Source of the DNA: AC-50 sp035640455
GTDB lineage: Bacteria; Actinomycetota; Thermoleophilia; Gaiellales; Gaiellaceae
DNA length: 53,705 nucleotides
Assembly: GCA_035640455.1 (NCBI GenBank)
Contig: DASQWB010000130.1
Location: forward strand, 1-53,705
Direction: 5' to 3'
Part shown: piece by piece, positions 39,145-46,614 of the stretch
Position numbering within the stretch: the stretch's first letter is position 1
Layout: each line of letters starts with the position of its first letter
The notes under the pieces: model-generated
Databases searched by the model: none
What the model saw: only the letters and a program-made list of their open reading frames with translations
Told to the model about the DNA's origin: nothing
Translations under genes and position numbers: made by a program

Positions 39145-40443
39145 TTGGTCTCGAGGGTCGCACTCGTCCTCGCCGTGCTCGCGGCCGCCTTCGCTGCGCC
39201 CACGGTCGCGTCCGCTTCGCCGGCGATCCGGTACGGCCTCCAGGACGACGCGTGGATCACGGACGGCCCCGGGACGCTCGCGCAGCGGCTCGACCGACTC
39301 GACAAGATCGGCGTCGAGATCGTCCGCTACAACCTCCGCTGGGACCAGATCGCGGCGAAGAAGCCGCCGAACCCGGCCTCGCCCACCGATCCGGCCTACA
39401 ACTGGAAGGCGAGCGACCCCGTCTTGCGCGGGCTCAGGGCGCGCGGGATCGCCGCGCTCCTCACCATCTACGGCACGCCGGCCTGGGCGAACGGGGGCCG
39501 CGCGCCGAGCTACGCACCGAGGCGGTCGAGCGCGATCGCCGCCTTCGCGCGGGCGGCCGCGAGGCGCTACTCCTGGGTGCAGCGCTGGGCGATCTGGAAC
39601 GAGCCGAACCAGAGGCGCTGGCTCCGCCCGACCTCGGCCGTCGTCTACACAGTGCGGCTCCTGAACCCGGCCTACGCGGCCATCCACTCGGTGCGGCCGA
39701 ACGCGCTCGTCGCCGGCGGCGTCACGGCGCCGCGCGGCAACGCGGGCGGGGTCTCCCCGGTCGACTGGATCCGGGGGATGAAGCGCGCCGGCGCCCGCCT
39801 CGATGCCTATGCGCACAACCCGTACCCGCTCAGCCCACACACCGAGACCCCATGGGCGGGCGGCTGCGGCGGCTGCCGCACGATCACGATGGCGACGCTG
39901 CCGAAGCTCCTCCACGACGTCCAGGCGGCGTTCGGCCCGAAGCGGATCTGGCTGACCGAGTACGGCTACCAGACGAATCCGCCCGACCGCCTGATCGGCG
40001 TGTCGCCGAGCCTGCAAGCGGAGTACATCGGCGAGGCGGCGCTGCGCGCCTACCTCGCGCCGCGGGTCGACGTCCTCATCCACTTCCTCGTCCGCGACGA
40101 GCCCGATCTCGGCGGCTGGCAGAGCGGTCTCCTCAACGCGGCCGGCGTCGCGAAGCCCTCGTACTGGGCGTTTGCGCTGCCGCTCGCGCAGGCGCCGGGG
40201 ACGGGATCGCAGACCCTCCTCTGGGGACAAGTGCGGCCGGGGAGCGGCCGCCGCGCCTATCGACTCCAGAAGCGGGTGAGCGGGCGCTGGGTCTGGTACG
40301 GCGGGACCGCGCGCACGTCCTCGCGCGGCTTCTATCGGCGCGCCGTCGCCGGGAAGCCCGGCGAGCGTTTCCGGGTCTGGTCGCCGGCGTTGAAGGTGTT
40401 CAGCCCGCCGCTCGCGCTGAGTCGAGAAGCTGCGGCACGGTGA
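39145..40443 (+). CDS. Secreted clan-A-like glycoside hydrolase
   Basis: 432 residues, TTG 39145. Signal peptide 'VALVLAVLAAAFAAPTVASA'. TIM-barrel enzyme signature: 'RYNLRWDQIAAKKPP', 'LTIYGTPAWANGG', 'QRWAIWNEPNQRRWL' with acid/base Glu ~153, 'DAYAHNPYP', and 'RIWLTEYGYQTNPPD' with nucleophile Glu ~272. Resembles GH39/GH5-type retaining enzymes. A C-terminal beta module of ~85 residues follows. The substrate is unknown. It overlaps the convergent ligase gene by 44 bp. Same class as the enzyme at 4462-5925 but clearly diverged. Confidence 0.75.
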   Translation: MVSRVALVLAVLAAAFAAPTVASASPAIRYGLQDDAWITDGPGTLAQRLDRLDKIGVEIVRYNLRWDQIAAKKPPNPASPTDPAYNWKASDPVLRGLRARGIAALLTIYGTPAWANGGRAPSYAPRRSSAIAAFARAAARRYSWVQRWAIWNEPNQRRWLRPTSAVVYTVRLLNPAYAAIHSVRPNALVAGGVTAPRGNAGGVSPVDWIRGMKRAGARLDAYAHNPYPLSPHTETPWAGGCGGCRTITMATLPKLLHDVQAAFGPKRIWLTEYGYQTNPPDRLIGVSPSLQAEYIGEAALRAYLAPRVDVLIHFLVRDEPDLGGWQSGLLNAAGVAKPSYWAFALPLAQAPGTGSQTLLWGQVRPGSGRRAYRLQKRVSGRWVWYGGTARTSSRGFYRRAVAGKPGERFRVWSPALKVFSPPLALSREAAAR

Positions 40444-41422
40444 GGTCGTCGGCCCGCGGGGCGGGCCGGACCTGGCTCCACGTGCACTGGCTCGGGTCCT
40501 TGTCGGGCCGGAAGCGCAGGAAGCGCGTCCCGTGCCGGAAGCGGTGCGCCTCGAGCTTGTCGTAGCGCACCTCGCAAACGAGCTCCGGCCGGACCGCCGA
40601 CTCCTCGAGCTCGCCCGTGCCCCAGCGGTTCGGCTCCGAGAAGCGCCGCTCCGACGCCTCGTCGAGGAGCGGGAGCACCTGCTCGGCGATCTCGTCGTGC
40701 CTCCTTGCCCCGACGGCGGCCGAGCCGACGTAGTCGAGGTGCCCGTCGTCGGCGTAGAGGCCGAGGAGGAGCGTCGCGATCCTCGTCGGCTTCTCCTTCC
40801 AGCGGACCCCGGCGACGACGCAGTCGGCCGTCTTGTGCGCCTTGACCTTGACGACGCCCTCGCGCGAGCCGGGGAGGTAGGCCAGGCCGAGCCGCTTCGC
40901 GACGACGCCGTCGAGCCCCGCCGCCTCGAGCCGGTCGAGCCAGTCCTGCGCGGCCTGGCGCTCGTCGGTGAACGGCGACAGGCGGAAGCCGTCGGCCCGT
41001 GACTCGAGCTCGGCGCGGCGCTCCTCGAGCGGCCGCTTCCACACCGGCTCGCCGTCCCAGAGCAGGACGTCGAAGACGACGAGCTGGGCGGGGATCTCCG
41101 CCGAGAGCTTGCGGACACGGCTCTCGGCGGGGTGGAGGCGGAGCTGCATCGAGTCGAAGTCGAGGCGCCCGTCGCGCTCGATCACGATCTCGCCGTCGAG
41201 CGCGGAGTGGGGCGGAAGCAGCTCGCCGAGCGGCCTGAGCTCCGGGAAGTAGCGCAGCAGCGGCCGGCCGTTCCGGCTCCAGAGCGCGAGTTCGCCGCCG
41301 TCGTTCTCGAGGATGCCGCGAAAGCCGTCCCACTTCGGCTCGTACCGCCACTCGCCGGTCGTCGGCAGCTCGCGCACGAGCTCGGCCTCCATCGGGGGGA
41401 ATGGCACATTCGGTCCAGGCAT
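40400..41422 (-). CDS. ATP-dependent DNA ligase (LigD ligase-domain type)
   Basis: 340 residues, ATG 41422 chosen because homologous sequence begins there ('MPGPNVPFPPMEAELVRELP'); the frame is open further upstream. Nucleotidyltransferase motif I 'YEPKWDGFRGI' (Lys forms the AMP adduct), motif III 'LVVFDVLLWDGEPV', motif IV 'GLDGVVAKRL', motif V 'VKVKAHKTADCVVAG', then an OB-fold to about residue 320. It seals DNA ends. Together with the polymerase at 37451-38458 it makes a split LigD set. No nuclease (PE) domain or Ku is seen in the window. Confidence 0.92.
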   Translation of the reverse strand: MPGPNVPFPPMEAELVRELPTTGEWRYEPKWDGFRGILENDGGELALWSRNGRPLLRYFPELRPLGELLPPHSALDGEIVIERDGRLDFDSMQLRLHPAESRVRKLSAEIPAQLVVFDVLLWDGEPVWKRPLEERRAELESRADGFRLSPFTDERQAAQDWLDRLEAAGLDGVVAKRLGLAYLPGSREGVVKVKAHKTADCVVAGVRWKEKPTRIATLLLGLYADDGHLDYVGSAAVGARRHDEIAEQVLPLLDEASERRFSEPNRWGTGELEESAVRPELVCEVRYDKLEAHRFRHGTRFLRFRPDKDPSQCTWSQVRPAPRADDLTVPQLLDSARAAG

Positions 41423-41452
41423 CAGCCGATTGGTTCTTGAGGGAAGGGGCCC

Positions 41453-41479
41453 GTGGGGGAGCCATGGATTCCCCCGCAC
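41453..41479. repeat. Hairpin repeat family 2, copy 2 (ATG loop)
   Basis: Arms GTGGGGGAGCC (41453-41463) and GATTCCCCCGC (41467-41477) around ATG, one mismatch and two G.T pairs. Flanks resemble copy 1 at 36061-36087. It sits between the divergent ligase and the next gene. Confidence 0.7.
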
Positions 41480-41498
41480 TCGAAGGAGACGTTTGGCC

Positions 41499-42296
41499 GT
41501 GGCACGCTGCGGAAGGCTAACCGTCGTGGCCGGTTTGGACGGGGTCTGGGAGGTCGAGCGGACGGGTGGCGCGCTGCCGCCGCTCCTCGGCGTGCGGAAG
41601 CGCATCCACGGCGCTCGGGGAACGACCGTCTTGGGCGCGCTGCCCGGGGTTCCGTTCGAGGTTCGCGGCAACGAGCTCCACTACCGCGCGCCGTTCATGG
41701 GCTTCGTCGACGTCGTCGAGCCCGAGGGCCCGGACCGCTACCGCGGCCGCGCGACCTTCCGCGGCGTCACCTACGGCCACTTCGCGATGAGGAGGAGAGC
41801 AATGGCAGACGAACTGAAGGCGCAGCTCGTCAAGCACATCGACGAGGCGTACGCGCTGGAACAGAACGTGCTCCGGATGCTGGACGGGATGATCTCGACG
41901 ACGGACGACCCGGAGATCAAGCAGGCGCTCAAGGATCACAAGCTGCAGACGGAGGAGCATGCGACTCGCATGGAGAAGCGCCTCCGCGCGCACGGCGCCT
42001 CCCCGTCGATCGTCAAGGAGGCGGGCGGCATCCTCGGCGCGCTGATGAAGAGCGTCGTCGACCTCGCGCGCCCGGAGAAGGCCGGCCGCAACGCACGCGA
42101 CGGCTACGCGACGGAGCACCTGGAGATCGCGAGCTACGAACTGCTCTCCCGGATCGCCGAGCGGGCGGGCGACGAGGAAACCGCGGCGGCCGCGCGCGAG
42201 ATCCTCCAGGACGAGCAAAAGATGGCCTTGACGATCGAGCGCAACTGGGACCGCTTCGCCGAGCTCTCGCTGAAGGAGCAGGGCGTCCCCGTCTAG
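41499..42296 (+). CDS. DUF892 (YciE/YciF ferritin-like) protein with an in-frame upstream domain
   Basis: From GTG 41499 (AAGGAG ten bases upstream) the frame codes 265 residues. Residues ~10-100 are a small beta-rich domain ('GLDGVWEVERTGGALPPLLG', 'GVPFEVRGNELHYRAPFMGF') that I would expect to be a separate protein. Residues 102-265 are a ferritin-like DUF892 four-helix bundle ('MADELKAQLVKHIDEAYALE', 'EHLEIASYELLSRIAERAGD'), with Glu/His metal-ligand positions, linked to stress response. An internal ATG at 41802 with a strong ribosome-binding site would give DUF892 alone (164 residues). Whether one or two proteins are made is unclear. Confidence 0.75.
   Translation: MARCGRLTVVAGLDGVWEVERTGGALPPLLGVRKRIHGARGTTVLGALPGVPFEVRGNELHYRAPFMGFVDVVEPEGPDRYRGRATFRGVTYGHFAMRRRAMADELKAQLVKHIDEAYALEQNVLRMLDGMISTTDDPEIKQALKDHKLQTEEHATRMEKRLRAHGASPSIVKEAGGILGALMKSVVDLARPEKAGRNARDGYATEHLEIASYELLSRIAERAGDEETAAAAREILQDEQKMALTIERNWDRFAELSLKEQGVPV
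41789..41804 (+). promoter_or_regulatory. Internal ribosome-binding site and ATG of the DUF892 protein
   Basis: AGGAGGAG followed after 4-6 bases by ATG 41802, in the same frame as the upstream domain and with no stop between. This marks the natural start of DUF892 proteins. Confidence 0.65.
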
Positions 42297-42604
42297 TTAA
42301 GCCACGGCGCGAGGAATGCCTCGATGTCGCGGCAGCCGCGCGGCCGCTCGAGGCGCGCCCGCACCCGGCGGCCCTCGACGACGACGAGCGTCGGCATCGC
42401 CTCGACCTCGAACCGCTCGACGAGGTCGGGCCGCTCCTCCCGCGCGACGCGGTAGAGCTTGAACGTGCCGTGGTTCCGGCGCCGCTGGAGGACCTGGGCC
42501 AGGAATCCCTCGACACGCCGGCACTGGCCGGAGAACGACGAGTGGAAGAACACGAGGCGTGGTTTGACGCTCGCCTCTGTGCCCATTGAGGCCGCCGCGG
42601 CCAT
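42293..42604 (-). CDS. Thioredoxin-like protein lacking the first active-site Cys
   Basis: 103 residues from ATG 42604, eight bases after GGAGGGGG; the frame is open further upstream. Thioredoxin fold: 'RLVFFHSSFSGQCRRVEGFL' at the active-site position, 'FKLYRVAREERPDLVERFEV' and the cis-Pro 'EAMPTLVVV'. Where a CxxC is expected the sequence is S-G-Q-C, so only the resolving-position Cys is left. A disulfide reductase role is unlikely; it may be monothiol or structural. The stop overlaps the DUF892 end by four bases. Confidence 0.72.
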   Translation of the reverse strand: MAAAASMGTEASVKPRLVFFHSSFSGQCRRVEGFLAQVLQRRRNHGTFKLYRVAREERPDLVERFEVEAMPTLVVVEGRRVRARLERPRGCRDIEAFLAPWLN

Positions 42605-42702
42605 ATGCATCCCCCTCCGATGACGCCCAGGGGCTGGGACCGGGCCCCGACAACCGGAGAGGTAGTTCCCGGCGGGCGGCATTCCATAACATCGGCGGCT
42701 GG

Positions 42703-43932
42703 ATGAGACGTGCCGTCGTCACCGGCCTCGGCGCCGTCACCCCGATCGGGAACGACGCACCGTCGACCTGGCGCGCCGCGCTCGCGGGCGAGAGCGGGAT
42801 CGACTTCATCCGCTCCTTCGACGCGAGCGGCTTCCCCGTCCGGATCGCCGCCGAGGTGAAGGACTTCGACCCGAGCGACGTCGCGTCGCCGCGCGAGGTG
42901 CGGAAGCTCGACCGGAACGTCCTATTGGCGCTGGGCGCGGCTCGGGAGGCCGTCGACGACGCGCGCCTCGACGGCTTCGACCCGGCTCGCGTCGGGATCG
43001 TCTTCGGGTCGGCGATCGGCGGGTTCATCGGGATCATGGAGCAGAGCGAGGTGCTGCGTGAGCGCGGGCCCGAGCGGGTCTCGCCGAACTTCCTCCCGAA
43101 CGTGCTGGTCGACTCCGCGAGCGGGCAGCTCGCGATCTCGCTCGGGATCCGTGGGCCGAACTACGCCGTCGTCTCGGCGTGCGCGACTGGGTCGCATGCC
43201 GTCGGCGAGGCGGCGGAACTGGTGCGACGCGGCGACGCCGACGCGGTTTTGGCGGGGGGCACGGAGGCGTGCATGCATCCGCTCATCCTCGCGGGGTTCT
43301 GTGCCATGCGCGGGTTGGTGGCCGAGGACGAACACCCGCCGCGGGCCTCGCGGCCCTTCGACGCGACCCGGGCCGGGTTCGTCATGGGAGAGGGCGCGTG
43401 CGTGTTGGTGGTCGAGGAGCTGGAGGCGGCGCGGGCGCGTGGCGCGCCTCTTTACGCCGAGATCCTTGGCTACGGCGCTTCGAACGACGCGCACCACATG
43501 GCGCAGCCGGACCCGGAGTCGGTCGGCGTCGCGGAGATGATGCAGGCTGCCCTCGCGCGTGCGGGGGTCGAGCCCTCGCGCGTCGGCTATGTGAATGCAC
43601 ACGGCACGTCGACGCCGTTGGGGGACTTGGCGGAGACGAAGGCGATCAAGGACGTCTTCGGCGAGCACGCATACCGGCTGGCCGTGTCCTCGACGAAGTC
43701 CGTCATGGGTCACTGCTTCGGGGCCGCGGGCGCGATCGAGGCGATGATGTGCATCCTCGCCCTGCGGGACGGGAAGCTCCCGCCGACGATCAACTACGAG
43801 CATCCCGACCCGGAGTGCGACCTCGACTACGTGGCGAACGAGGCGCGGGACGCACAGGTCGACGTCGCGCTCTCGAACGCGATGGGCCTCGGCGGCCACA
43901 ACGGCTGCGTCCTCTTCGGCCGCGTGCCTTAA
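42703..43932 (+). CDS. fabF: Beta-ketoacyl-ACP synthase II
   Basis: 409 residues, ATG 42703 at the start of the conserved 'MRRAVVTGLGAVTPIGND'. Catalytic triad: Cys in 'VSACATGSHA' (~160), His in 'VNAHGTSTPLGD' (~300), His in 'SVMGHCFGAAGA' (~335), with the closing 'SNAMGLGGHNGCVLF'. It elongates acyl-ACP with malonyl-ACP in type II fatty-acid synthesis. No acpP, fabD or fabG lies next to it, so it may be a dispersed housekeeping copy or belong to a specialised lipid pathway. Confidence 0.92.
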   Translation: MRRAVVTGLGAVTPIGNDAPSTWRAALAGESGIDFIRSFDASGFPVRIAAEVKDFDPSDVASPREVRKLDRNVLLALGAAREAVDDARLDGFDPARVGIVFGSAIGGFIGIMEQSEVLRERGPERVSPNFLPNVLVDSASGQLAISLGIRGPNYAVVSACATGSHAVGEAAELVRRGDADAVLAGGTEACMHPLILAGFCAMRGLVAEDEHPPRASRPFDATRAGFVMGEGACVLVVEELEAARARGAPLYAEILGYGASNDAHHMAQPDPESVGVAEMMQAALARAGVEPSRVGYVNAHGTSTPLGDLAETKAIKDVFGEHAYRLAVSSTKSVMGHCFGAAGAIEAMMCILALRDGKLPPTINYEHPDPECDLDYVANEARDAQVDVALSNAMGLGGHNGCVLFGRVP

Positions 43933-44591
43933 TTCTCCGGCCGCTCTGCGATTCCGCGATATCTCACGAAAACCGCCCAGACGAGCAGGGCGAGGGCGAG
44001 GATGGTCGCGAGGCCCGCCACGATCAGCGTCAGGGTGAGAATCTTCTCCAGAACCGGGTACTTGTGAAAGGCGAGGCCGAACCGCCTGACGCCCGCAACC
44101 CACAAGACGATCTCCGGTCCGACCCAGGCGGCATACCTGAAGCCCAACCCGAGTCTGGTCCAGGTGCGATCCCCTTCTTTCTTTCCAAGGAGCTTCTCGC
44201 GGCGGAAGGTTTCCCAGCCGAGCAGAGAGAGGCGTTCGTCACCCATGAGCTCGGAGACGTGCTTGCTAATTCGCGGCTTGAGCTTGCGCTCGATGTACGA
44301 GGCGGCCTGCGTGATCAGGAGGTCTTGTTCGAAGTAGTACCAGGCGAGAAGCGCAAAGGGAAAGACAAACGCGAGGAGCAAGCTTGCATGTGCGCCTTTG
44401 AAGTGCCCCGAGAACGAGAGGATCGCGGCGCCCAGAGCCACCTCGGCGGCCTGGATAGTGACCTGGTGGTTTCCGCGCTGGAGGATCTCCTCGCGCACTT
44501 GCTCGTATTCGGCGACTGAGACGACCAGGTCGGGGGACGGAGCGGTGTACGGCACTGCGAGCGTCGAGCGGTCTTTGCCACGACGCCACAC
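43929..44591 (-). CDS. Membrane protein of unknown function, paired with a GT2 gene
   Basis: 220 residues from GTG 44591. TM helices at ~48-66 and ~68-88 ('LLLAFVFPFALLAWYYFEQD') and a C-terminal pair, ~150-170 and ~185-210 ('LTLIVAGLATILALALLVW'). The middle is cytoplasmic, charged and contains 'KLKPRISKHVSELMGDERLS'. No family recognised. It begins one base after the GT2 stop, so both are one operon. GC is lower than average in both. Confidence 0.6.
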   Translation of the reverse strand: MWRRGKDRSTLAVPYTAPSPDLVVSVAEYEQVREEILQRGNHQVTIQAAEVALGAAILSFSGHFKGAHASLLLAFVFPFALLAWYYFEQDLLITQAASYIERKLKPRISKHVSELMGDERLSLLGWETFRREKLLGKKEGDRTWTRLGLGFRYAAWVGPEIVLWVAGVRRFGLAFHKYPVLEKILTLTLIVAGLATILALALLVWAVFVRYRGIAERPEN

Positions 44592-44592
44592 G

Positions 44593-45840
44593 TCAGTGCA
44601 GTGAACGGATGGACTGAAGCCGAGGTGTCGGCCTCCATCGGCGCACGGGCCAGATCAAGACGGACACGTCGATCAGATACAGCCCGACAACGTATGCCCA
44701 ACCGAGGATCGCCCAGACCGCGAGCGCGCTGCCCCACTCCGAGGGCCCACCTCCTCGAATTCGGGGTGCTCTCACCAGTTGAGTCACCTGCAAAGCGGTC
44801 ATTCCCACGAGGCACGCGATCCAGATCGTGGCCAAGTACGGCGGGGCGCCGAATACGAGCGCCGAGGTCAGCGCGACGGCGGCTGCGGGCATTAGCAGGC
44901 GCCTGTAGACCAAGAGGTATAGCCACTTTGCCCGGACGTGGAGCGGAAGGGTCTTGCAGCGTAGGATCGGCCCCGTGTACTTCTTCGAGAGCTGGAGCCA
45001 GCCAGCAGCCCAGCGCCTGCGCTGCCCGACCCACGCCGTCCAGGTCGGCGGCGCTGTCTCGGTCACGGCCGGGCCATCGACATCGAATTCGACGCGCAAG
45101 TTGGAGAGGATGCAGCGAAGAGCCAGATCGATGTCTTCCACGAATGCTCTCCGATCAAAGCGCAGATTCGCCCGCCGGAGCGAGGTGACGTCGAGGAAGG
45201 CGCCTGAGCCGCTGAAGTACGCCAAGCCATAAAGCCGAGCTCGCCGTGGGTAGGTGAAGTAATGCTTGTACATCGTCTCGATGCTGACCATCGTCTCGAG
45301 CACCGAGCCAGATTCAGACCGAATCACCTTCGGGTGTTGGACGATGACAGCGTCCTGCTCGGTCGATACACGATCACTGGGAATCAGACGCGAATCTGCA
45401 TCGAGAACCAAGGCCGTGCCCAGGTCGAGAGCCTCGAAGAACGCGAAATTCAGGTTCTCCGCTTTGCTGGTCGAGTCATCTTCGTATAAGAAGAGATGAC
45501 GATTAGAGGATTTCGTCCAGTCGGCGAGCTTCTCTAGGAGCGGCGGAGACTCGCCGTTCCCAACGACCACGATGGATGCCTCGGGAAGGTCCCTGGCGAG
45601 AGTGGAGAGGGTTTCCGGTAGGACGTGTTCCTCGTTGGCAAGAGCCGCCGAGATCATCACGGCTGGAGGAGAGACGGAAGCAAGGGAGGTGCGGTCGCGC
45701 AGACCGGCATGGGCTCCATGCCTGGGGCGCAATACAGTCACCACCAGGCTCTCGACGATCACCCCGATTGGGTGGACGATCAAAACGACCAGAGCGGCTA
45801 TCGCGAGGAAGGCCACGTCGTTCGAGGTCGAGGCTAACAT
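44593..45840 (-). CDS. Processive family-2 glycosyltransferase, membrane-bound
   Basis: 415 residues, ATG 45840. N-terminal TM helix (~8-35). GT2 catalytic domain: 'PPAVMISAALANEEHVLPET', 'STSKAENLNFAFFEALDLGT', 'ALVLDADSRLIPSD' (the DxD), 'RRAFVEDIDLALRCI' (ED base) and 'WVGQRRRWAAGWLQLSKKY' (Q-RRRW acceptor motif). Three or four C-terminal TM helices. This set is that of cellulose/hyaluronan/poly-GlcNAc synthase-like enzymes, which polymerise and export a polysaccharide. The sugar is unknown. First gene of a two-gene operon; codon use is AT-richer. Confidence 0.85.
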   Translation of the reverse strand: MLASTSNDVAFLAIAALVVLIVHPIGVIVESLVVTVLRPRHGAHAGLRDRTSLASVSPPAVMISAALANEEHVLPETLSTLARDLPEASIVVVGNGESPPLLEKLADWTKSSNRHLFLYEDDSTSKAENLNFAFFEALDLGTALVLDADSRLIPSDRVSTEQDAVIVQHPKVIRSESGSVLETMVSIETMYKHYFTYPRRARLYGLAYFSGSGAFLDVTSLRRANLRFDRRAFVEDIDLALRCILSNLRVEFDVDGPAVTETAPPTWTAWVGQRRRWAAGWLQLSKKYTGPILRCKTLPLHVRAKWLYLLVYRRLLMPAAAVALTSALVFGAPPYLATIWIACLVGMTALQVTQLVRAPRIRGGGPSEWGSALAVWAILGWAYVVGLYLIDVSVLIWPVRRWRPTPRLQSIRSLH

Positions 45841-45930
45841 GGTCGCCCGGAGAGGAACCTCGCGGCACGCTGCGGTTGAGGTCGGTAGTCCAGATCGCCG
45901 AGACTGCGCTCTGTGGTTCGATAGGGCGCG

Positions 45931-46614
45931 ATGAGCTTCATCGTCGAGCCGCCGGTCGAGGAGTACGCCGTCGCGGCCTCGAGTTCGCATCCGCTCGACG
46001 AGCTCTTCGAGCGCCTCGCGGCCGAGACGCGTGAGCGGACGACGGCGCCGCAGATGATGGTCGGGCCGCTCGAGGGACGCTTCCTCGAGCTCCTCGTCTG
46101 GCTGACGCGGGCGCGGCGCGTCCTCGAGCTCGGCACGTTCACCGGCTGGTCGTCGATCGCGATGGCGCACGCGCTCGAGCCGGGCGGCACTGTGACGACC
46201 TGCGACGTCGACGCGGACGCGCAGGCGATCGGCCGCCGCGACGCCGAGGAAGCAGGCGTCGCCGACCGGATCGACTACCGGCTCGGCCCGGGCCTCGAGA
46301 CGATCCGAACGCTCGAGGGCCCGTTCGACCTCGTCTTCATCGACGCCGACAAGAAGGGCTACCTCGACTACTACGAGGCGGCGCTGCCGAAGCTCGCCGA
46401 CGACGGCCTGATCGTCGCCGACAACGTCCTCTGGTCGGGCCGCGTCGCCGAGGACGATCCCGACGAGCGGACGCGCACGATCATGGCCTTCAACGAACAC
46501 GTCCGGAACGACCCCCGTGTCGTCGCCGTCGTCCTCACCGTCCGCGACGGGATGACGCTGATCCGCAAGCGGCCGCCGGCTAACGAAACGATCCGGGCCC
46601 GGGCAGCGGCTTGA
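45931..46614 (+). CDS. Class I O-methyltransferase (COMT-like, metal-dependent)
   Basis: 227 residues, ATG 45931. SAM-binding 'RRVLELGTFTGWSSIAMAHA', acidic 'TCDVDADA', metal-binding 'LVFIDADKKGYLDYYEAALP' and 'LIVADNVLWSG' with Asp/Asn ligands, as in catechol and caffeoyl-CoA O-methyltransferases. It probably methylates a hydroxyl of a small molecule; the target is unknown. 3' end overlaps the leftward CapA-like gene by 35 bp. Confidence 0.88.
   Translation: MSFIVEPPVEEYAVAASSSHPLDELFERLAAETRERTTAPQMMVGPLEGRFLELLVWLTRARRVLELGTFTGWSSIAMAHALEPGGTVTTCDVDADAQAIGRRDAEEAGVADRIDYRLGPGLETIRTLEGPFDLVFIDADKKGYLDYYEAALPKLADDGLIVADNVLWSGRVAEDDPDERTRTIMAFNEHVRNDPRVVAVVLTVRDGMTLIRKRPPANETIRARAAA

Noticed and set aside
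38275..41118. 947-codon leftward open frame across the repair and hydrolase genes
   Set aside because: Repetitive Ser/Arg-rich shadow translation. The real leftward ligase occupies a different frame.
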